From NCBI RefSeq assembly GCF_004804355.1, contig NZ_SRWZ01000003.1, positions 310,001 through 374,000 of the forward strand: a stretch of DNA of 64,000 nucleotides. Reading direction: 5' to 3'. The position numbers were made by a program, and so were the translations under genes. This document shows, piece by piece, positions 18,111 through 27,960 of the stretch. Below the pieces are notes generated by a model. That model saw only the letters and a list, made by a program, of their open reading frames with translations. It searched no databases and was not told where the DNA came from. Numbering within the stretch: position 1 is the stretch's first letter; each line of letters opens with the position of its first letter. This DNA is from Cognatitamlana onchidii. Lineage in GTDB: Bacteria > Bacteroidota > Bacteroidia > Flavobacteriales > Flavobacteriaceae.

Positions 18111-19391
18111 ATGCCATTATCAGCTAATAATCCAGATAGAACCTCTTGGTTGCACGTAGATAAAAATTCTGATTTTCCCATTCAAAACATACCATTTGGG
18201 GTCTTTTTGACGAGAGACGACATTATTACTATTGGAACCCGAATTGGTGATACGGCCATTGATTTAGGCGCCTTACATCAATTGGGATACTTTGAAGGTA
18301 TTCCGCTTACTGATGATATTTTCCTTCAAGATTCCCTAAATGATTTTATAGCCGACGGAAGACAAACTTGGCGTGCTGTAAGGAATAGAATTGCGGAGGT
18401 TTTTGACGCAGAGAACAATACGTTAAAAAACAATACCAAACATAAAGAAACCATCTTATTTCGTCTTGATGAAATAGAAATGCAGTTACCTGTTCATATA
18501 GGTGATTATACAGATTTTTATTCGAGCATTGAACATGCTACAAACGTAGGTACCATGTTTAGAGATCCTGAGAACGCCTTATTACCAAATTGGTTACACA
18601 TTCCTGTTGGCTATCATGGTCGAAGCTCATCTATTGTGCCCTCTGGAATTCCAGTGCATCGTCCTCAAGGACAAACCTTACCTAGCGGAGCGGAGACCCC
18701 CGTATTTGGGCCAAGCAAACTAGTAGACTTCGAATTAGAAATGGCCTTTATTACAACAGATGCCAATGATTTAGGAGAACCAATTCCTATTGAAGAAGCC
18801 GAAGAGTATATTTTTGGACTCGTGCTATTAAACGATTGGAGTGCTCGCGATATTCAAAAATGGGAGTATGTGCCTTTAGGTCCTTTTTTAGCTAAGAATT
18901 TCGCGTCGTCTATTTCTCCTTGGATTGTAACTCTGGACGCCTTGGAGCCTTATCGCATTGAAGGCCCTAAAGCCCTTAAACCACAACTTGAATACCTCAA
19001 ATACAAAGGCAAAAAAAGCTACGATATTCAATTGGAGGTCGCCATACAACCAAAGGGCGCCAAAGAAACAGTGGTTAGCAAATCTAATTTTAAATACATG
19101 TATTGGAATATGGTACAGCAATTGGCACATCACACAATTAATGGGTGCCCTGTAAATTCGGGGGATATGATGGGCAGTGGTACTATTTCTGGCCCTACCG
19201 AAGACAGCTATGGTTCTATGCTTGAATTGACCTGGAAGGGGGACAAACCTTTAAAGATGAAAGATGGCAGTGAAAGAACGTTTATAAACGACCACGATAC
19301 GGTTATTATGAGAGGACATTGTGAAAAGGATGGCACTAGAATTGGCTTTGGAGAGGTTTCTACAAAGTTGCTTCCTGTATACAAAAAGTAG
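18111..19391 (+). CDS. fahA: fumarylacetoacetase
   Basis: A protein of about 426 residues catalysing the last step of tyrosine catabolism, hydrolysing fumarylacetoacetate to fumarate and acetoacetate. The reading frame is open from 18069, but family members begin 'MPLSANNPDR', so the ATG at 18111 is chosen. Recognisable blocks are 'HIGDYTDFYSSIEHATNVG', the substrate and metal region 'PVGYHGRSSSIVPSG', 'DFELEMAFIT', 'LLNDWSARDIQKWEYVPLGPF', and the C-terminal 'GSGTISGPTEDSYGSMLELTWKG'. The Asp and Glu residues that bind Ca2+ or Mg2+ are in place. It diverges from glyA. Other tyrosine-degradation genes are not in the window. Confidence 0.96.
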   Translation: MPLSANNPDRTSWLHVDKNSDFPIQNIPFGVFLTRDDIITIGTRIGDTAIDLGALHQLGYFEGIPLTDDIFLQDSLNDFIADGRQTWRAVRNRIAEVFDAENNTLKNNTKHKETILFRLDEIEMQLPVHIGDYTDFYSSIEHATNVGTMFRDPENALLPNWLHIPVGYHGRSSSIVPSGIPVHRPQGQTLPSGAETPVFGPSKLVDFELEMAFITTDANDLGEPIPIEEAEEYIFGLVLLNDWSARDIQKWEYVPLGPFLAKNFASSISPWIVTLDALEPYRIEGPKALKPQLEYLKYKGKKSYDIQLEVAIQPKGAKETVVSKSNFKYMYWNMVQQLAHHTINGCPVNSGDMMGSGTISGPTEDSYGSMLELTWKGDKPLKMKDGSERTFINDHDTVIMRGHCEKDGTRIGFGEVSTKLLPVYKK

Positions 19392-19514
19392 TTTTAATAC
19401 TACAATTTATTGATATTTACTTCATTTTATCGGATTAATTAGCTTTTAGTCTATATGTTTTGTATTTTGGCATCACTATTGAATTGGTTCTTACCAATAC
19501 CAAAACATTAACCT

Positions 19515-20693
19515 ATGAAAAAATTAATACTTTTCTCCATTGTTACTGTGTTTCTAGCTTGTAGTACCCGAAAGCAGGTTGAAAAAGCCGTTAATACGGG
19601 TAACTATGACCAAGCCATCAATACAGCGCTAAGAAAACTTAGAACGAATAAGGACAAAAAACGTAATGCAGACTATGTAGCCATGCTTCAAGAGGCTTAC
19701 AAGAAAGCTGTAAATCGTGATTTAGGGACTATAAATCACCTAAAAAAAGATAATAACCCGGAAACGCTTACTGAAGTTTATGAATTGTATTCGGGACTGA
19801 ATCGAAGACAGGAAAAAATCAAACCAATTCTACCTCTTTATTTAAACGGCAGAAAGGTTAGTTTTCATTTCGAAAACTACACAGACGACTATTTAAATGC
19901 CCGAAATGAAGCCTCTGACTATCTCTACGAGAAAGGTTTAGCCTTACTTGAAAACGATGATAAGCAAGCCATTCGAGATGCTTATAATACCTTAGATTAC
20001 TTACAACAAATTAATCCTAACTATGAAAACACCCCAGAACTACTTGCCGAAGCACATCAACGTGGAATGGATTATATTTTGGTATCTATAAACAACGAAA
20101 CAGAGCAAGTAATTCCGGAGCGCTTAGAAGATGATTTACTTAGCTTAGACACTTATGGTCTTAACAAATTTTGGAGTACCTATCACGTTAACAGGGTTTC
20201 TGATTTACCATACGACTATGCTCTACAACTAAACCTAAAACAAATCAATATTTCACCTGAACAAATAAAAGAACGTGAGTTTGTAAGAGAAAAAGAGATT
20301 GTTGATGGGTGGCAATATGTGTTAGACAGTTCTGGGAATGTGGCCAAAGATAGTTTAGGAAATGATATTAAAGTCGACAAATTAGTGACGGTACAATGTC
20401 GCTATTTTGAAACTATTCAGACAAAAACATCGCAAGTTATTGGAGACGTTGTTTATAAAGACTTAAGATCGCAACAAATATTGAACAAATTTCCTATCGA
20501 CAGTCAATTTGTATTCGAGTATATATACGCTACTTCCCAAGGAGACCGACGTGCCCTACTACCAAGAGATATTGATTTCTTAGAGCACAGGAGAGTACCA
20601 TTTCCAAATAATGAACAAATGGTATATGATACTGGCGAAGATTTAAAACTTCAATTAAAAAACATTATTAATTCGTACACCGCTAATAGATAA
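19515..20693 (+). CDS. TPR-like lipoprotein of unknown function
   Basis: A 392-residue lipoprotein. The signal ends in a lipobox (VFLAC, Cys16). The first 150 residues look like helical TPR-type repeats ('AVNTGNYDQAINTALRKL', 'DYLYEKGLALLENDDKQAI'). The second half is mixed, with a conserved-looking segment near 'REKEIVDGWQYVLDSSGNV'. It is a known type of uncharacterised lipoprotein in Flavobacteria and probably faces the periplasm from the outer membrane. It follows fahA by 123 bp, so it could be on its own promoter. Function not assignable. Confidence 0.75.
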   Translation: MKKLILFSIVTVFLACSTRKQVEKAVNTGNYDQAINTALRKLRTNKDKKRNADYVAMLQEAYKKAVNRDLGTINHLKKDNNPETLTEVYELYSGLNRRQEKIKPILPLYLNGRKVSFHFENYTDDYLNARNEASDYLYEKGLALLENDDKQAIRDAYNTLDYLQQINPNYENTPELLAEAHQRGMDYILVSINNETEQVIPERLEDDLLSLDTYGLNKFWSTYHVNRVSDLPYDYALQLNLKQINISPEQIKEREFVREKEIVDGWQYVLDSSGNVAKDSLGNDIKVDKLVTVQCRYFETIQTKTSQVIGDVVYKDLRSQQILNKFPIDSQFVFEYIYATSQGDRRALLPRDIDFLEHRRVPFPNNEQMVYDTGEDLKLQLKNIINSYTANR

Positions 20694-20723
20694 ATAAAAG
20701 CCTTCTAATTGAAGGCTTTTATT
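20694..20723. terminator. bidirectional terminator
   Basis: Stem AAAAGCCTTC (20696-20705) with GAAGGCTTTT (20711-20720), loop taatt, T and A runs on both sides. It serves the convergent lipoprotein gene and pseudouridine synthase gene, whose stops lie within 10 bp. Confidence 0.9.
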
Positions 20724-20727
20724 CATG

Positions 20728-22410
20728 TTAAAATGGAACAGGCGCTGATACCTCAAGCACCTGTTTTGTTATGGGATGCATAAAACTAATAAACTCCGCA
20801 TGAAGATGCAATCTATTAGCCTTTGTTCCATATAGGTCGTCACCAACAATGGGCATATTTAAACCATCTACATGAGCTGCATGTACTCTTAACTGATGTG
20901 TTCTTCCTGTTATAGGGTAAAAATGTACGCGTGTTCTACCACCTTCAATCGAAACTACTTCATACTTTGTTTTGGCATGTTTTCCATGTTTATAGCATAC
21001 TAGCTGGTTTGGTCGGTTATCTAAATCGACGCGCAAAGGCAATTCAACACTGCCCGATTTTTTAGAAAGTACGCCCTCTAATACCGCCACATATCTTTTT
21101 TTTACAAGTCTATTAATAAATTGTTTTTGTAAATACTTGTGCACCCGCATACTCTTTGCTACCAACAATAAACCAGAAGTAGACATATCTAAGCGATGAA
21201 CAAGCAACGGACCTTGCGCATCTGGTAAATAGGCTTTCATTTTTGTTAAGACAGATTCTTTGATTTGTTTTCCAGGTACCGAGAGAAAATGATGTGGCTT
21301 ATTTACCAAAAGCAAATGCTGATCTTCATAAACAATATCAAGAGGATCTTCGTGCTTTGGAATAACACCAATAGGATTATCGTCCACCAACAGGCCTTGC
21401 ATCATGTGTCCTAAAATAGGTTCGCATTTACTTCGGCACGAAGGATAAAACTGCTTATGTTTTCTCACTTCTGATTTTGGGGAGTCCCCCCACCAAAACT
21501 CGGCCATAGACACTGGAGTTAAATTATTCCTGTAAGCATATTGAAATAATTTAGGAGCCGCACATTCTCCAGCTGCAGCTGGTGGTATGGGCGATGTAGT
21601 AGCTTCAAAAATAGAAACTAAGTTTTTCAACTCACCGTTCGCGTTTAGAAAATTATACTTTTCATGCAATTGTTTTTGTAAGGTAGTAGACAAATGAGCA
21701 CGTTCAGATTTAAGCTCATTAATGGGTTTAAGTATGTATTCTAGATGAGTTCTAGCTTTTTCTATTTGGCTATCCCATTTCAGCTTTAAATCTCTTAATC
21801 TAAAATTAAAATAAATGCTCTCATTTTTAAGATTTTCTAAAAGGTTTTTTGTTTTTTCATTCTCTTGCCCCAAAAGTTCCTTTCGAAGCAAATGTCTAGC
21901 CTTTTTCTTCTGTTTTAAAAGCGTTTTAAAGGACTTCAATTCTAATTCTGACTCTTTTATGGCTTTATTTAGAGCTAAATGAGCAGCTTCCAAAGCCTTG
22001 TCTTCCTCTAAAATTTTAATTTGATGGGTTAGATCATTAAGCTTAGCTTCTCCCCTTTTATAAAACCCTTGTTCATTTAAGGTGTCGTATATTGGAGGTA
22101 CAAACCCATTAATCGCATTACTTTCTGCAAGTTTTCCCGAAAAAGCCGCCAGATACCCTAATTCTTGATTTCTATTTTTAACAACCATGACACCAAACAT
22201 TTTACCTATTGGTGTTCCCTGTTTCTCACTTTTTAACCCGAAATTATGTTCAAAATCACGTTGAATAGAAAGATACTCTTGTAAATCCTGAGCCGCCAAA
22301 AGACTCAATGGATGCGGCTCATAGTAAAACGGAAACGTAAACTTTCTAGGTAAACCTTCAATTGTACTAGGTTTTAAAGGATGAAAACAAGAGGTTGTAA
22401 AATGTTGCAT
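20728..22410 (-). CDS. RluA-family pseudouridine synthase with long N-terminal extension
   Basis: A protein of about 560 residues. The frame opens at 22500 inside the upstream gene, but the ATG at 22410 gives 'MQHFTTSCFHPLK' and is preferred. The C-terminal 220 residues are the catalytic domain: 'HRLDMSTSGLLLVAK' holds the catalytic Asp, with 'PITGRTHQLRVHAAH' after it. The N-terminal part contains a long charged coiled coil (about residues 125-240) and a 'WWGDSPKSEVR ... FYPSCRSKCEPILGHM' segment with several Cys that could bind metal. This long architecture is a known subgroup of RluA-like enzymes. The exact RNA target (rRNA or tRNA uridine) is not predictable. It lies 69 bp after the DUF885 gene in the same orientation. 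Confidence 0.88.
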   Translation of the reverse strand: MQHFTTSCFHPLKPSTIEGLPRKFTFPFYYEPHPLSLLAAQDLQEYLSIQRDFEHNFGLKSEKQGTPIGKMFGVMVVKNRNQELGYLAAFSGKLAESNAINGFVPPIYDTLNEQGFYKRGEAKLNDLTHQIKILEEDKALEAAHLALNKAIKESELELKSFKTLLKQKKKARHLLRKELLGQENEKTKNLLENLKNESIYFNFRLRDLKLKWDSQIEKARTHLEYILKPINELKSERAHLSTTLQKQLHEKYNFLNANGELKNLVSIFEATTSPIPPAAAGECAAPKLFQYAYRNNLTPVSMAEFWWGDSPKSEVRKHKQFYPSCRSKCEPILGHMMQGLLVDDNPIGVIPKHEDPLDIVYEDQHLLLVNKPHHFLSVPGKQIKESVLTKMKAYLPDAQGPLLVHRLDMSTSGLLLVAKSMRVHKYLQKQFINRLVKKRYVAVLEGVLSKKSGSVELPLRVDLDNRPNQLVCYKHGKHAKTKYEVVSIEGGRTRVHFYPITGRTHQLRVHAAHVDGLNMPIVGDDLYGTKANRLHLHAEFISFMHPITKQVLEVSAPVPF

Positions 22411-22478
22411 AAAACGCTTAAAACAACACAAATAAACAACTATTCCCGAAAATTTTGAATAATTATTATAAACTATGC

Positions 22479-24263
22479 TTACATAGTCGTTGCTATCCAA
22501 TTATCAACTTTCTGTTCTAGTAAGTGTAAAGGCACACTTCCTGTTTCAAGAATCAAATCATGAAAGGCTTTAATATCAAAAGCATTACCAAGTTTATCTT
22601 CCGCTCGTTTCCTTAATTCAAGCATTTTTAACTGTCCAATTTTATAGGATAACGCCTGCCCTGGATTTGCCATATAGCGTTCAATTTCACTTTCAATTTT
22701 CGACCTAGACTTGGCCTCATTTTCAAGTGAATATTGAATAGCCTGCTCTCTTGTCCACCCTTTGGCATGAATACCTGTATCGACGACTAATCTAATTGCT
22801 CTATGCATTTCTGCCCCTAGCATCCCAAAATATTGGTACGGGTCTTTATACAGGCCTAGTTCTTTACCCAAAGATTCTGCGTAAAGAGCCCAGCCTTCAG
22901 TAAAAGCACTATAAGAAAGTGTTTTTCTAAAGTAAGGCAAGTCATCATTTTCTCGAGCCAAAGAAATTTGAAAATGATGTCCAGGTATGGCCTCATGTAA
23001 AAATAAATCCTCTTTATCAAAAACATTATAAGTAGCAACATCTGGAATTGGCGTGTAAAAAATACCCGGCCTCTTACCGTCTAAAGAACCGCTACTGTAG
23101 TTTGCTGCCGCAGACTTTTCCCTAAAAGGTTCTGTTCTTCTTACCTCAAACCCGGTTTTAGGCTGTTTTCCAAATAGCTTATCAACTTGTGGCTTTATTA
23201 CCTGATAAATACTATCATAATATGCAATAACTTGAGCGCGTTCGGTAAAAGGCATGAGGTCTTTATTTGATCTTACAAAATCGAAAAAAGCATTCAAATC
23301 ACCTTCAAAACCAACAGTTTGCATAACCCCTTGCATTTCATTTCGCAAACGCTCAACTTCCTGAAGTCCAATAGCATGAATCTCTTCTGCTGTTAACTCT
23401 GTTGTGGTGTGTTTTTTAATTTGATGCGCATAGTAAGCGGCTCCTAAAGGCGTATCACCAATACCGTGAGTTGTCCTTCCATTTGGCAAATAATCATGTT
23501 CTAAAAACTCAACCATATCTTGATGCGCAGGTATAACTTTATTAACCACCATATCTGTATAGGCTTCAACTAGTTTTTCCCTATTCTCCTCACCAAAAGA
23601 CTCTGGTATACTAAATACGGGCGTATAGTATAAATGAGCTTCTGCGGGACCAGAGGCTAACATCGCAAACTGAGGAATTACCTTCAGTATTAAAGGTTTC
23701 GGTAACACGTAACCCGTCTTTATGCCTTCTTTCATATTCTTTTTGGCTGCATCTAGCCAAATTAAATAATCATCAACACGTTTTAACCAATTCTTGTAAT
23801 CGTCTACGGTGTTAAAAGGCTGCGCCTTTTCCCCACTGGCATAACCATTGAAATTTAAGTTTGTTGACCACATTTGGTCAATGGGCATCAAATCTTTCTT
23901 AAAATTCATTGCCTCCAAATTGATATCTATATCCCACATTAACACCGCTTTACTTAACTTTTCGGTATCTGATAGCGAGCTATCATCAATTGAATCTAGC
24001 GCGTCCCTATATTTTTCATAATAGGCCCGCTTTTTTGTTTTAAAATCGAGTGATAAGGTATTTGGAAATTGATCGTTATATTTTGAATTTCCAGCATTTG
24101 TAGCTTTCATTACATTGAAAGCCAAACCGTCATCATAGTAGTTTTGAAGTAATTCCGTTAGAGCTACTTGATCTTCATTCTTAATTGCTTTTTCTTTTTT
24201 TGTTTCATTTTTACATGAAAAAACAACAAAAACACATAAAAATAAAAGTACATAGCGTCTCAT
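22479..24263 (-). CDS. DUF885 lipoprotein, putative zinc peptidase
   Basis: A 594-residue lipoprotein whose signal ends 'VVFSC' (Cys17). It matches the DUF885 family, exported proteins with a thermolysin-like zinc site. 'HEAIPGHHF' carries the HExxxGH motif, and a downstream Glu in 'FTEGWALYAESLG' is the usual third ligand. 'NYSSGSLDGKRPGIFY' is also typical. The predicted location is periplasm or outer membrane. Substrate peptides are unknown. A -7 box TAAATTTG lies about 30 bp upstream of the start on the minus strand. Confidence 0.88.
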   Translation of the reverse strand: MRRYVLLFLCVFVVFSCKNETKKEKAIKNEDQVALTELLQNYYDDGLAFNVMKATNAGNSKYNDQFPNTLSLDFKTKKRAYYEKYRDALDSIDDSSLSDTEKLSKAVLMWDIDINLEAMNFKKDLMPIDQMWSTNLNFNGYASGEKAQPFNTVDDYKNWLKRVDDYLIWLDAAKKNMKEGIKTGYVLPKPLILKVIPQFAMLASGPAEAHLYYTPVFSIPESFGEENREKLVEAYTDMVVNKVIPAHQDMVEFLEHDYLPNGRTTHGIGDTPLGAAYYAHQIKKHTTTELTAEEIHAIGLQEVERLRNEMQGVMQTVGFEGDLNAFFDFVRSNKDLMPFTERAQVIAYYDSIYQVIKPQVDKLFGKQPKTGFEVRRTEPFREKSAAANYSSGSLDGKRPGIFYTPIPDVATYNVFDKEDLFLHEAIPGHHFQISLARENDDLPYFRKTLSYSAFTEGWALYAESLGKELGLYKDPYQYFGMLGAEMHRAIRLVVDTGIHAKGWTREQAIQYSLENEAKSRSKIESEIERYMANPGQALSYKIGQLKMLELRKRAEDKLGNAFDIKAFHDLILETGSVPLHLLEQKVDNWIATTM

Positions 24264-24291
24264 ATCGACATATTTGAAATTATAAAAGCTC

Positions 24292-24299
24292 CAAATTTA
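24292..24299 (-). promoter_or_regulatory. candidate -7 box of the DUF885 gene
   Basis: The minus strand reads TAAATTTG (TAnnTTTG consensus) about 30 bp before the start codon. A TTTGG further upstream is about 25 bp away, slightly long for a -33 element. Confidence 0.4.
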
Positions 24300-24364
24300 C
24301 AAATATGTTATACTTATTATAAGCCAAAATTAAACTTTTAAGGAAAAATTAACGTCTTAAAACA

Positions 24365-24754
24365 TTACATATACTCAGATAAATCAATGTCGTTGATACC
24401 TCCGTGAGAAGCATGAGCAACGGCTTCTCCTTGCCTAACAATAATAATTTGAGGCGATTCGTGCATCACTTGAAATCTATAGCCAACCTCATTCGATACG
24501 TCGCGATAGCTTAATAAGTCCAGATAATATAAGTCCAAATCGCTTTCTTTAAATTGATACGCATCAATAAACTGATTCATTACCATTCTACTAATGCCAC
24601 ATCGGGTTGAGTGCTTGAATATAACCTGTGTTTTACTTTTAGATTTTTCTTTAATTACATCCAATTGTTCTAAACTAGACAATTCAATCCAAGGCAGAAC
24701 TTTTTCTTCTTTTGGTTCCGATGAACCTCCAAATAATTTATTGATTAATCCCAT
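24365..24754 (-). CDS. ytxJ: bacillithiol-system thioredoxin-like protein YtxJ
   Basis: A 129-residue thioredoxin-fold protein of the YtxJ (DUF2847) family, proposed to act as a monothiol bacilliredoxin-type protein in cells that use bacillithiol. The single active Cys is in 'KHSTRCGISRMVMNQF'; the rest follows the family pattern 'LDLLSYRDVSNEVGYRFQVMHESPQ', with a cis-Pro in 'ESPQ'. It lies between the DUF885 gene and the divergent clpB, and has its own well-formed promoter. Reduction of mixed disulfides is inferred from the family. Confidence 0.9.
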   Translation of the reverse strand: MGLINKLFGGSSEPKEEKVLPWIELSSLEQLDVIKEKSKSKTQVIFKHSTRCGISRMVMNQFIDAYQFKESDLDLYYLDLLSYRDVSNEVGYRFQVMHESPQIIIVRQGEAVAHASHGGINDIDLSEYM

Positions 24755-24792
24755 TGATGCTATTAAGTTTTATTTTCAATGCTTTAAGTCGC

Positions 24793-24822
24793 CAAATATA
24801 TTAAATCTTACAAACAGACAAA
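24793..24822 (-). promoter_or_regulatory. ytxJ promoter, TTTG-N18-TATATTTG
   Basis: On the minus strand a TTTG (-33) at 24819-24822 is separated by 18 bp from TATATTTG (-7) at 24793-24800. This is a good match to the Bacteroidota housekeeping promoter, about 40 bp before the ytxJ start. Confidence 0.6.
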
Positions 24823-24946
24823 ACGTCATCCTAAAACAAAATAAAACAGACATTTTGTCTTAGCAAATGGATTGGTAAGATTGTTGACTTCTTCTTGATG
24901 TAAACAAAAAGAAACACCCGTAATATCGGAAAAATAAAAATTGAAT

Positions 24947-27553
24947 ATGAATCTAAACAATTATACAATTAAATCACAGGAAGCCATACAGCAAGCACAA
25001 CAGCTTGCGCAAGGCTTTGGCCATCAACAAATTGAAAACGAACACCTTTTTAAAGGCGTTTTTAATGTTGACGAAAATGTTTTGCCCTTTATACTGAAAA
25101 AACTGCATGTCAATGTAAATATTTTAGAACAAGCTTTAGATAAGCAGTTAGAAAGTTTTTCAAAAGTATCTGGAACCGAACTTATGCTTTCTAGAGAAGC
25201 TGGTAAATCTTTAAATGAAGCCGCCATCATTGCTAAAAGAATGAATGATGACTTTGTCTCTATCGAACATTTAATATTGGCCATTTTTAAATCAAAAAGT
25301 AAAATTGCCCAAATGTTAAAAGATCAAGGTGTTACAGAAAAAGGGTTAACAGCGGCTATTGATGAATTGCGTAAAGGCGAAAAAGTAACCTCTCAAAGCC
25401 AAGAAGAAACTTATAATGCCTTATCAAAATACGCTAAGAACTTAAATCAACTAGCAAAAGATGGTAAGTTAGACCCTGTAATTGGTAGAGACGAAGAAAT
25501 ACGACGTATTCTTCAAATATTATCTCGTAGAACCAAAAACAACCCTATTCTTGTAGGGGAACCAGGTACCGGAAAAACCGCTATTGCAGAAGGGCTTGCA
25601 CATAGAATTGTAGATGGTGATATTCCTGAAAACCTAAAAGACAAGCAGATTTTTGCACTTGATATGGGGGCCCTTATAGCAGGAGCTAAATATAAAGGTG
25701 AGTTTGAGGAGCGTCTTAAATCGGTAATTAAAGAAGTTACCACTAGCGACGGCGATATCGTCCTTTTTATTGATGAAATACACACACTAGTGGGTGCTGG
25801 CGGTGGACAAGGCGCTATGGATGCTGCTAATATTTTAAAACCAGCTTTAGCAAGAGGCGAACTACGTGCCGTTGGAGCGACTACACTTGATGAGTACCAA
25901 AAATACTTTGAAAAAGACAAAGCGCTAGAACGTCGTTTTCAAAAGGTTTTGGTAGACGAACCAGATACCGAAAGTGCGATTTCGATCTTAAGAGGAATCA
26001 AGGAAAAATATGAAACACATCACAAGGTACGTATTAAAGACGACGCTATTATTGGAGCGGTAGAGTTATCTCAACGGTATATTACCAATCGTTTTTTACC
26101 CGATAAAGCTATTGACTTAATGGACGAGGCGGCATCAAAAATGCGTATGGAAATAAACTCTAAGCCAGAGGAACTAGATGTATTAGATAGAAAAATAATG
26201 CAACTAGAAATTGAAATTGAAGCCATTAAAAGAGAGAAAGATGAAGCTAAGTTAAAATCGTTAAAAGCAGACTTGGCAAATTTTAAAGAGCAACGTAATG
26301 AAATAAATGCCAAGTGGAAAAGTGAAAAAGAAGTCGTTGACAATATTCAAAACATTAAACAAAATATTGAAAACTTCAAGCTTGAAGCTGAAAAAGCAGA
26401 GCGCGAAGGGGATTATGGTAAAGTGGCTGAATTACGCTATGGCAAGATAAAAGAAGCTCAAGAACAACTTGAAACATACCAAGTAAAACTTCAAGAACAG
26501 TCTGAAAATTCTTTGATAAAAGAAGAGGTTACTTATGATGATATCGCTGAAGTTGTTGCTAAGTGGACAGGAATTCCTGTAACAAAAATGCTTCAAAGTG
26601 AAAGGGAAAAACTCTTGAAACTTGAAGATGAGCTACACAAACGTGTTGTTGGACAAGAAGAGGCTATAGAAGCTGTAAGTGATGCTGTAAGACGAAGTAG
26701 AGCAGGTTTACAAAACCCGCAAAAACCCATAGGTACGTTTTTATTTTTAGGAACAACTGGTGTTGGTAAAACAGAACTTGCTAAAGCCTTAGCAGAATAT
26801 TTATTTGACGATGAAAGCGCCATGACACGAATTGACATGAGCGAATATCAAGAACGACACGCAGTAAGCAGATTGGTTGGAGCGCCTCCTGGATATGTTG
26901 GTTATGACGAAGGCGGGCAATTAACAGAAGCTGTTAGACGCAAGCCTTACTCTGTTGTTTTATTAGATGAAATAGAAAAAGCCCATCCCGATACTTTTAA
27001 CATACTATTACAAGTACTTGATGAAGGTCATTTAACAGATAACAAAGGACGAACTGCAGATTTTAAGAATACTATTATAATTATGACGTCTAATATGGGA
27101 AGTCAAATTATTCAAGAGCGTTTTGAAGCCACAAAAGACATAGACTCGGCCATTGAAGCTGCTAAAGTCGATGTTCTTGGATTACTAAAGCAGTCGGTAA
27201 GACCTGAATTCCTTAATAGAATTGATGATACCGTTATGTTTACTCCACTTAGCAAGGATAACATCCTTGATATTGTTGGACTTCAGTTAAAGAGCATTAC
27301 AAAAATGATCGCTCAACAAGGTATTACGTTTGATGCCACACAAGAAGCTATATCCTACCTAGCGGATAAAGGATACAATCCAGAATATGGAGCTAGACCG
27401 GTTAAGCGTGTTATTCAAAAAGAGGTACTTAATGCGCTTAGTAAAGAGATATTGGCTGGTAAGGTTACTACAGATAGTATTATCTTATTGGATGCCTTTG
27501 ATGAAAAGTTAGTTTTTAGAAATCAAAGCGACTTAGTTACTAAGGAAGTGTAA
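24947..27553 (+). CDS. clpB: ClpB disaggregase
   Basis: An 868-residue AAA+ chaperone that, with DnaK, pulls proteins out of aggregates. The start is the ATG at 24947 ([15 protein letters not shown]); the frame opens two codons earlier at a TTG. The N domain (1-145) is followed by NBD1 with Walker A '[13 protein letters not shown]' and Walker B 'LFIDEIHTL', a coiled-coil middle domain (about 395-525) rich in Glu/Lys, and NBD2 with '[16 protein letters not shown]', '[13 protein letters not shown]' and sensor 2 '[11 protein letters not shown]'. Length is normal. The gene is monocistronic with a hairpin terminator 60 bp after the stop. I saw no CIRCE-like operator, so heat-shock control is unresolved. 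Confidence 0.97.
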   Translation: MNLNNYTIKSQEAIQQAQQLAQGFGHQQIENEHLFKGVFNVDENVLPFILKKLHVNVNILEQALDKQLESFSKVSGTELMLSREAGKSLNEAAIIAKRMNDDFVSIEHLILAIFKSKSKIAQMLKDQGVTEKGLTAAIDELRKGEKVTSQSQEETYNALSKYAKNLNQLAKDGKLDPVIGRDEEIRRILQILSRRTKNNPILVGEPGTGKTAIAEGLAHRIVDGDIPENLKDKQIFALDMGALIAGAKYKGEFEERLKSVIKEVTTSDGDIVLFIDEIHTLVGAGGGQGAMDAANILKPALARGELRAVGATTLDEYQKYFEKDKALERRFQKVLVDEPDTESAISILRGIKEKYETHHKVRIKDDAIIGAVELSQRYITNRFLPDKAIDLMDEAASKMRMEINSKPEELDVLDRKIMQLEIEIEAIKREKDEAKLKSLKADLANFKEQRNEINAKWKSEKEVVDNIQNIKQNIENFKLEAEKAEREGDYGKVAELRYGKIKEAQEQLETYQVKLQEQSENSLIKEEVTYDDIAEVVAKWTGIPVTKMLQSEREKLLKLEDELHKRVVGQEEAIEAVSDAVRRSRAGLQNPQKPIGTFLFLGTTGVGKTELAKALAEYLFDDESAMTRIDMSEYQERHAVSRLVGAPPGYVGYDEGGQLTEAVRRKPYSVVLLDEIEKAHPDTFNILLQVLDEGHLTDNKGRTADFKNTIIIMTSNMGSQIIQERFEATKDIDSAIEAAKVDVLGLLKQSVRPEFLNRIDDTVMFTPLSKDNILDIVGLQLKSITKMIAQQGITFDATQEAISYLADKGYNPEYGARPVKRVIQKEVLNALSKEILAGKVTTDSIILLDAFDEKLVFRNQSDLVTKEV

Positions 27554-27960
27554 ATTTTTTGAAAACTTTTGTAACATTTAAGGTTATAAATAGTCTATAA
27601 ATTAGTTGGTTAGTTGAAAAGCAACATGATACTCTAAGAGTGGATTGTTGCTTTTTTTTATTCCAAATTTAAAGATTGGCCGTTCAAATATCAATTTAAT
27701 TATACAAGACAGAAGCAAGAAAAGTGATTTATCAAACAATAGCGTATAACTAAATTCGGGAGCTAATAATAAAAAAATAAAATGAAACAAATACTATTTT
27801 GTTTAATATCTTGTTATGTTGTTACCTTATACTTACAGTTCATCTAAAATTGCTTTTTTAACACAAATTAGTAAATTTAAATCAATAAATTAGCTGTTAT
27901 ATAAAGCCCCAAACTTTGCATTAATTAAACCGTAAAACTCATTAAAAACCTGCTATTTCA
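27554..27960. other. clpB-deoC intergenic region
   Basis: About 400 bp holding the clpB terminator (27617-27659) and the leader of the deoC operon. The middle is AT-rich with no coding frame of note. Confidence 0.4.
27617..27659 (+). terminator. clpB terminator
   Basis: Stem AAAGCAACA (27618-27626) with TGTTGCTTT (27646-27654), an inner small hairpin ACTCT/AGAGT in the loop, followed by a run of T. Confidence 0.85.
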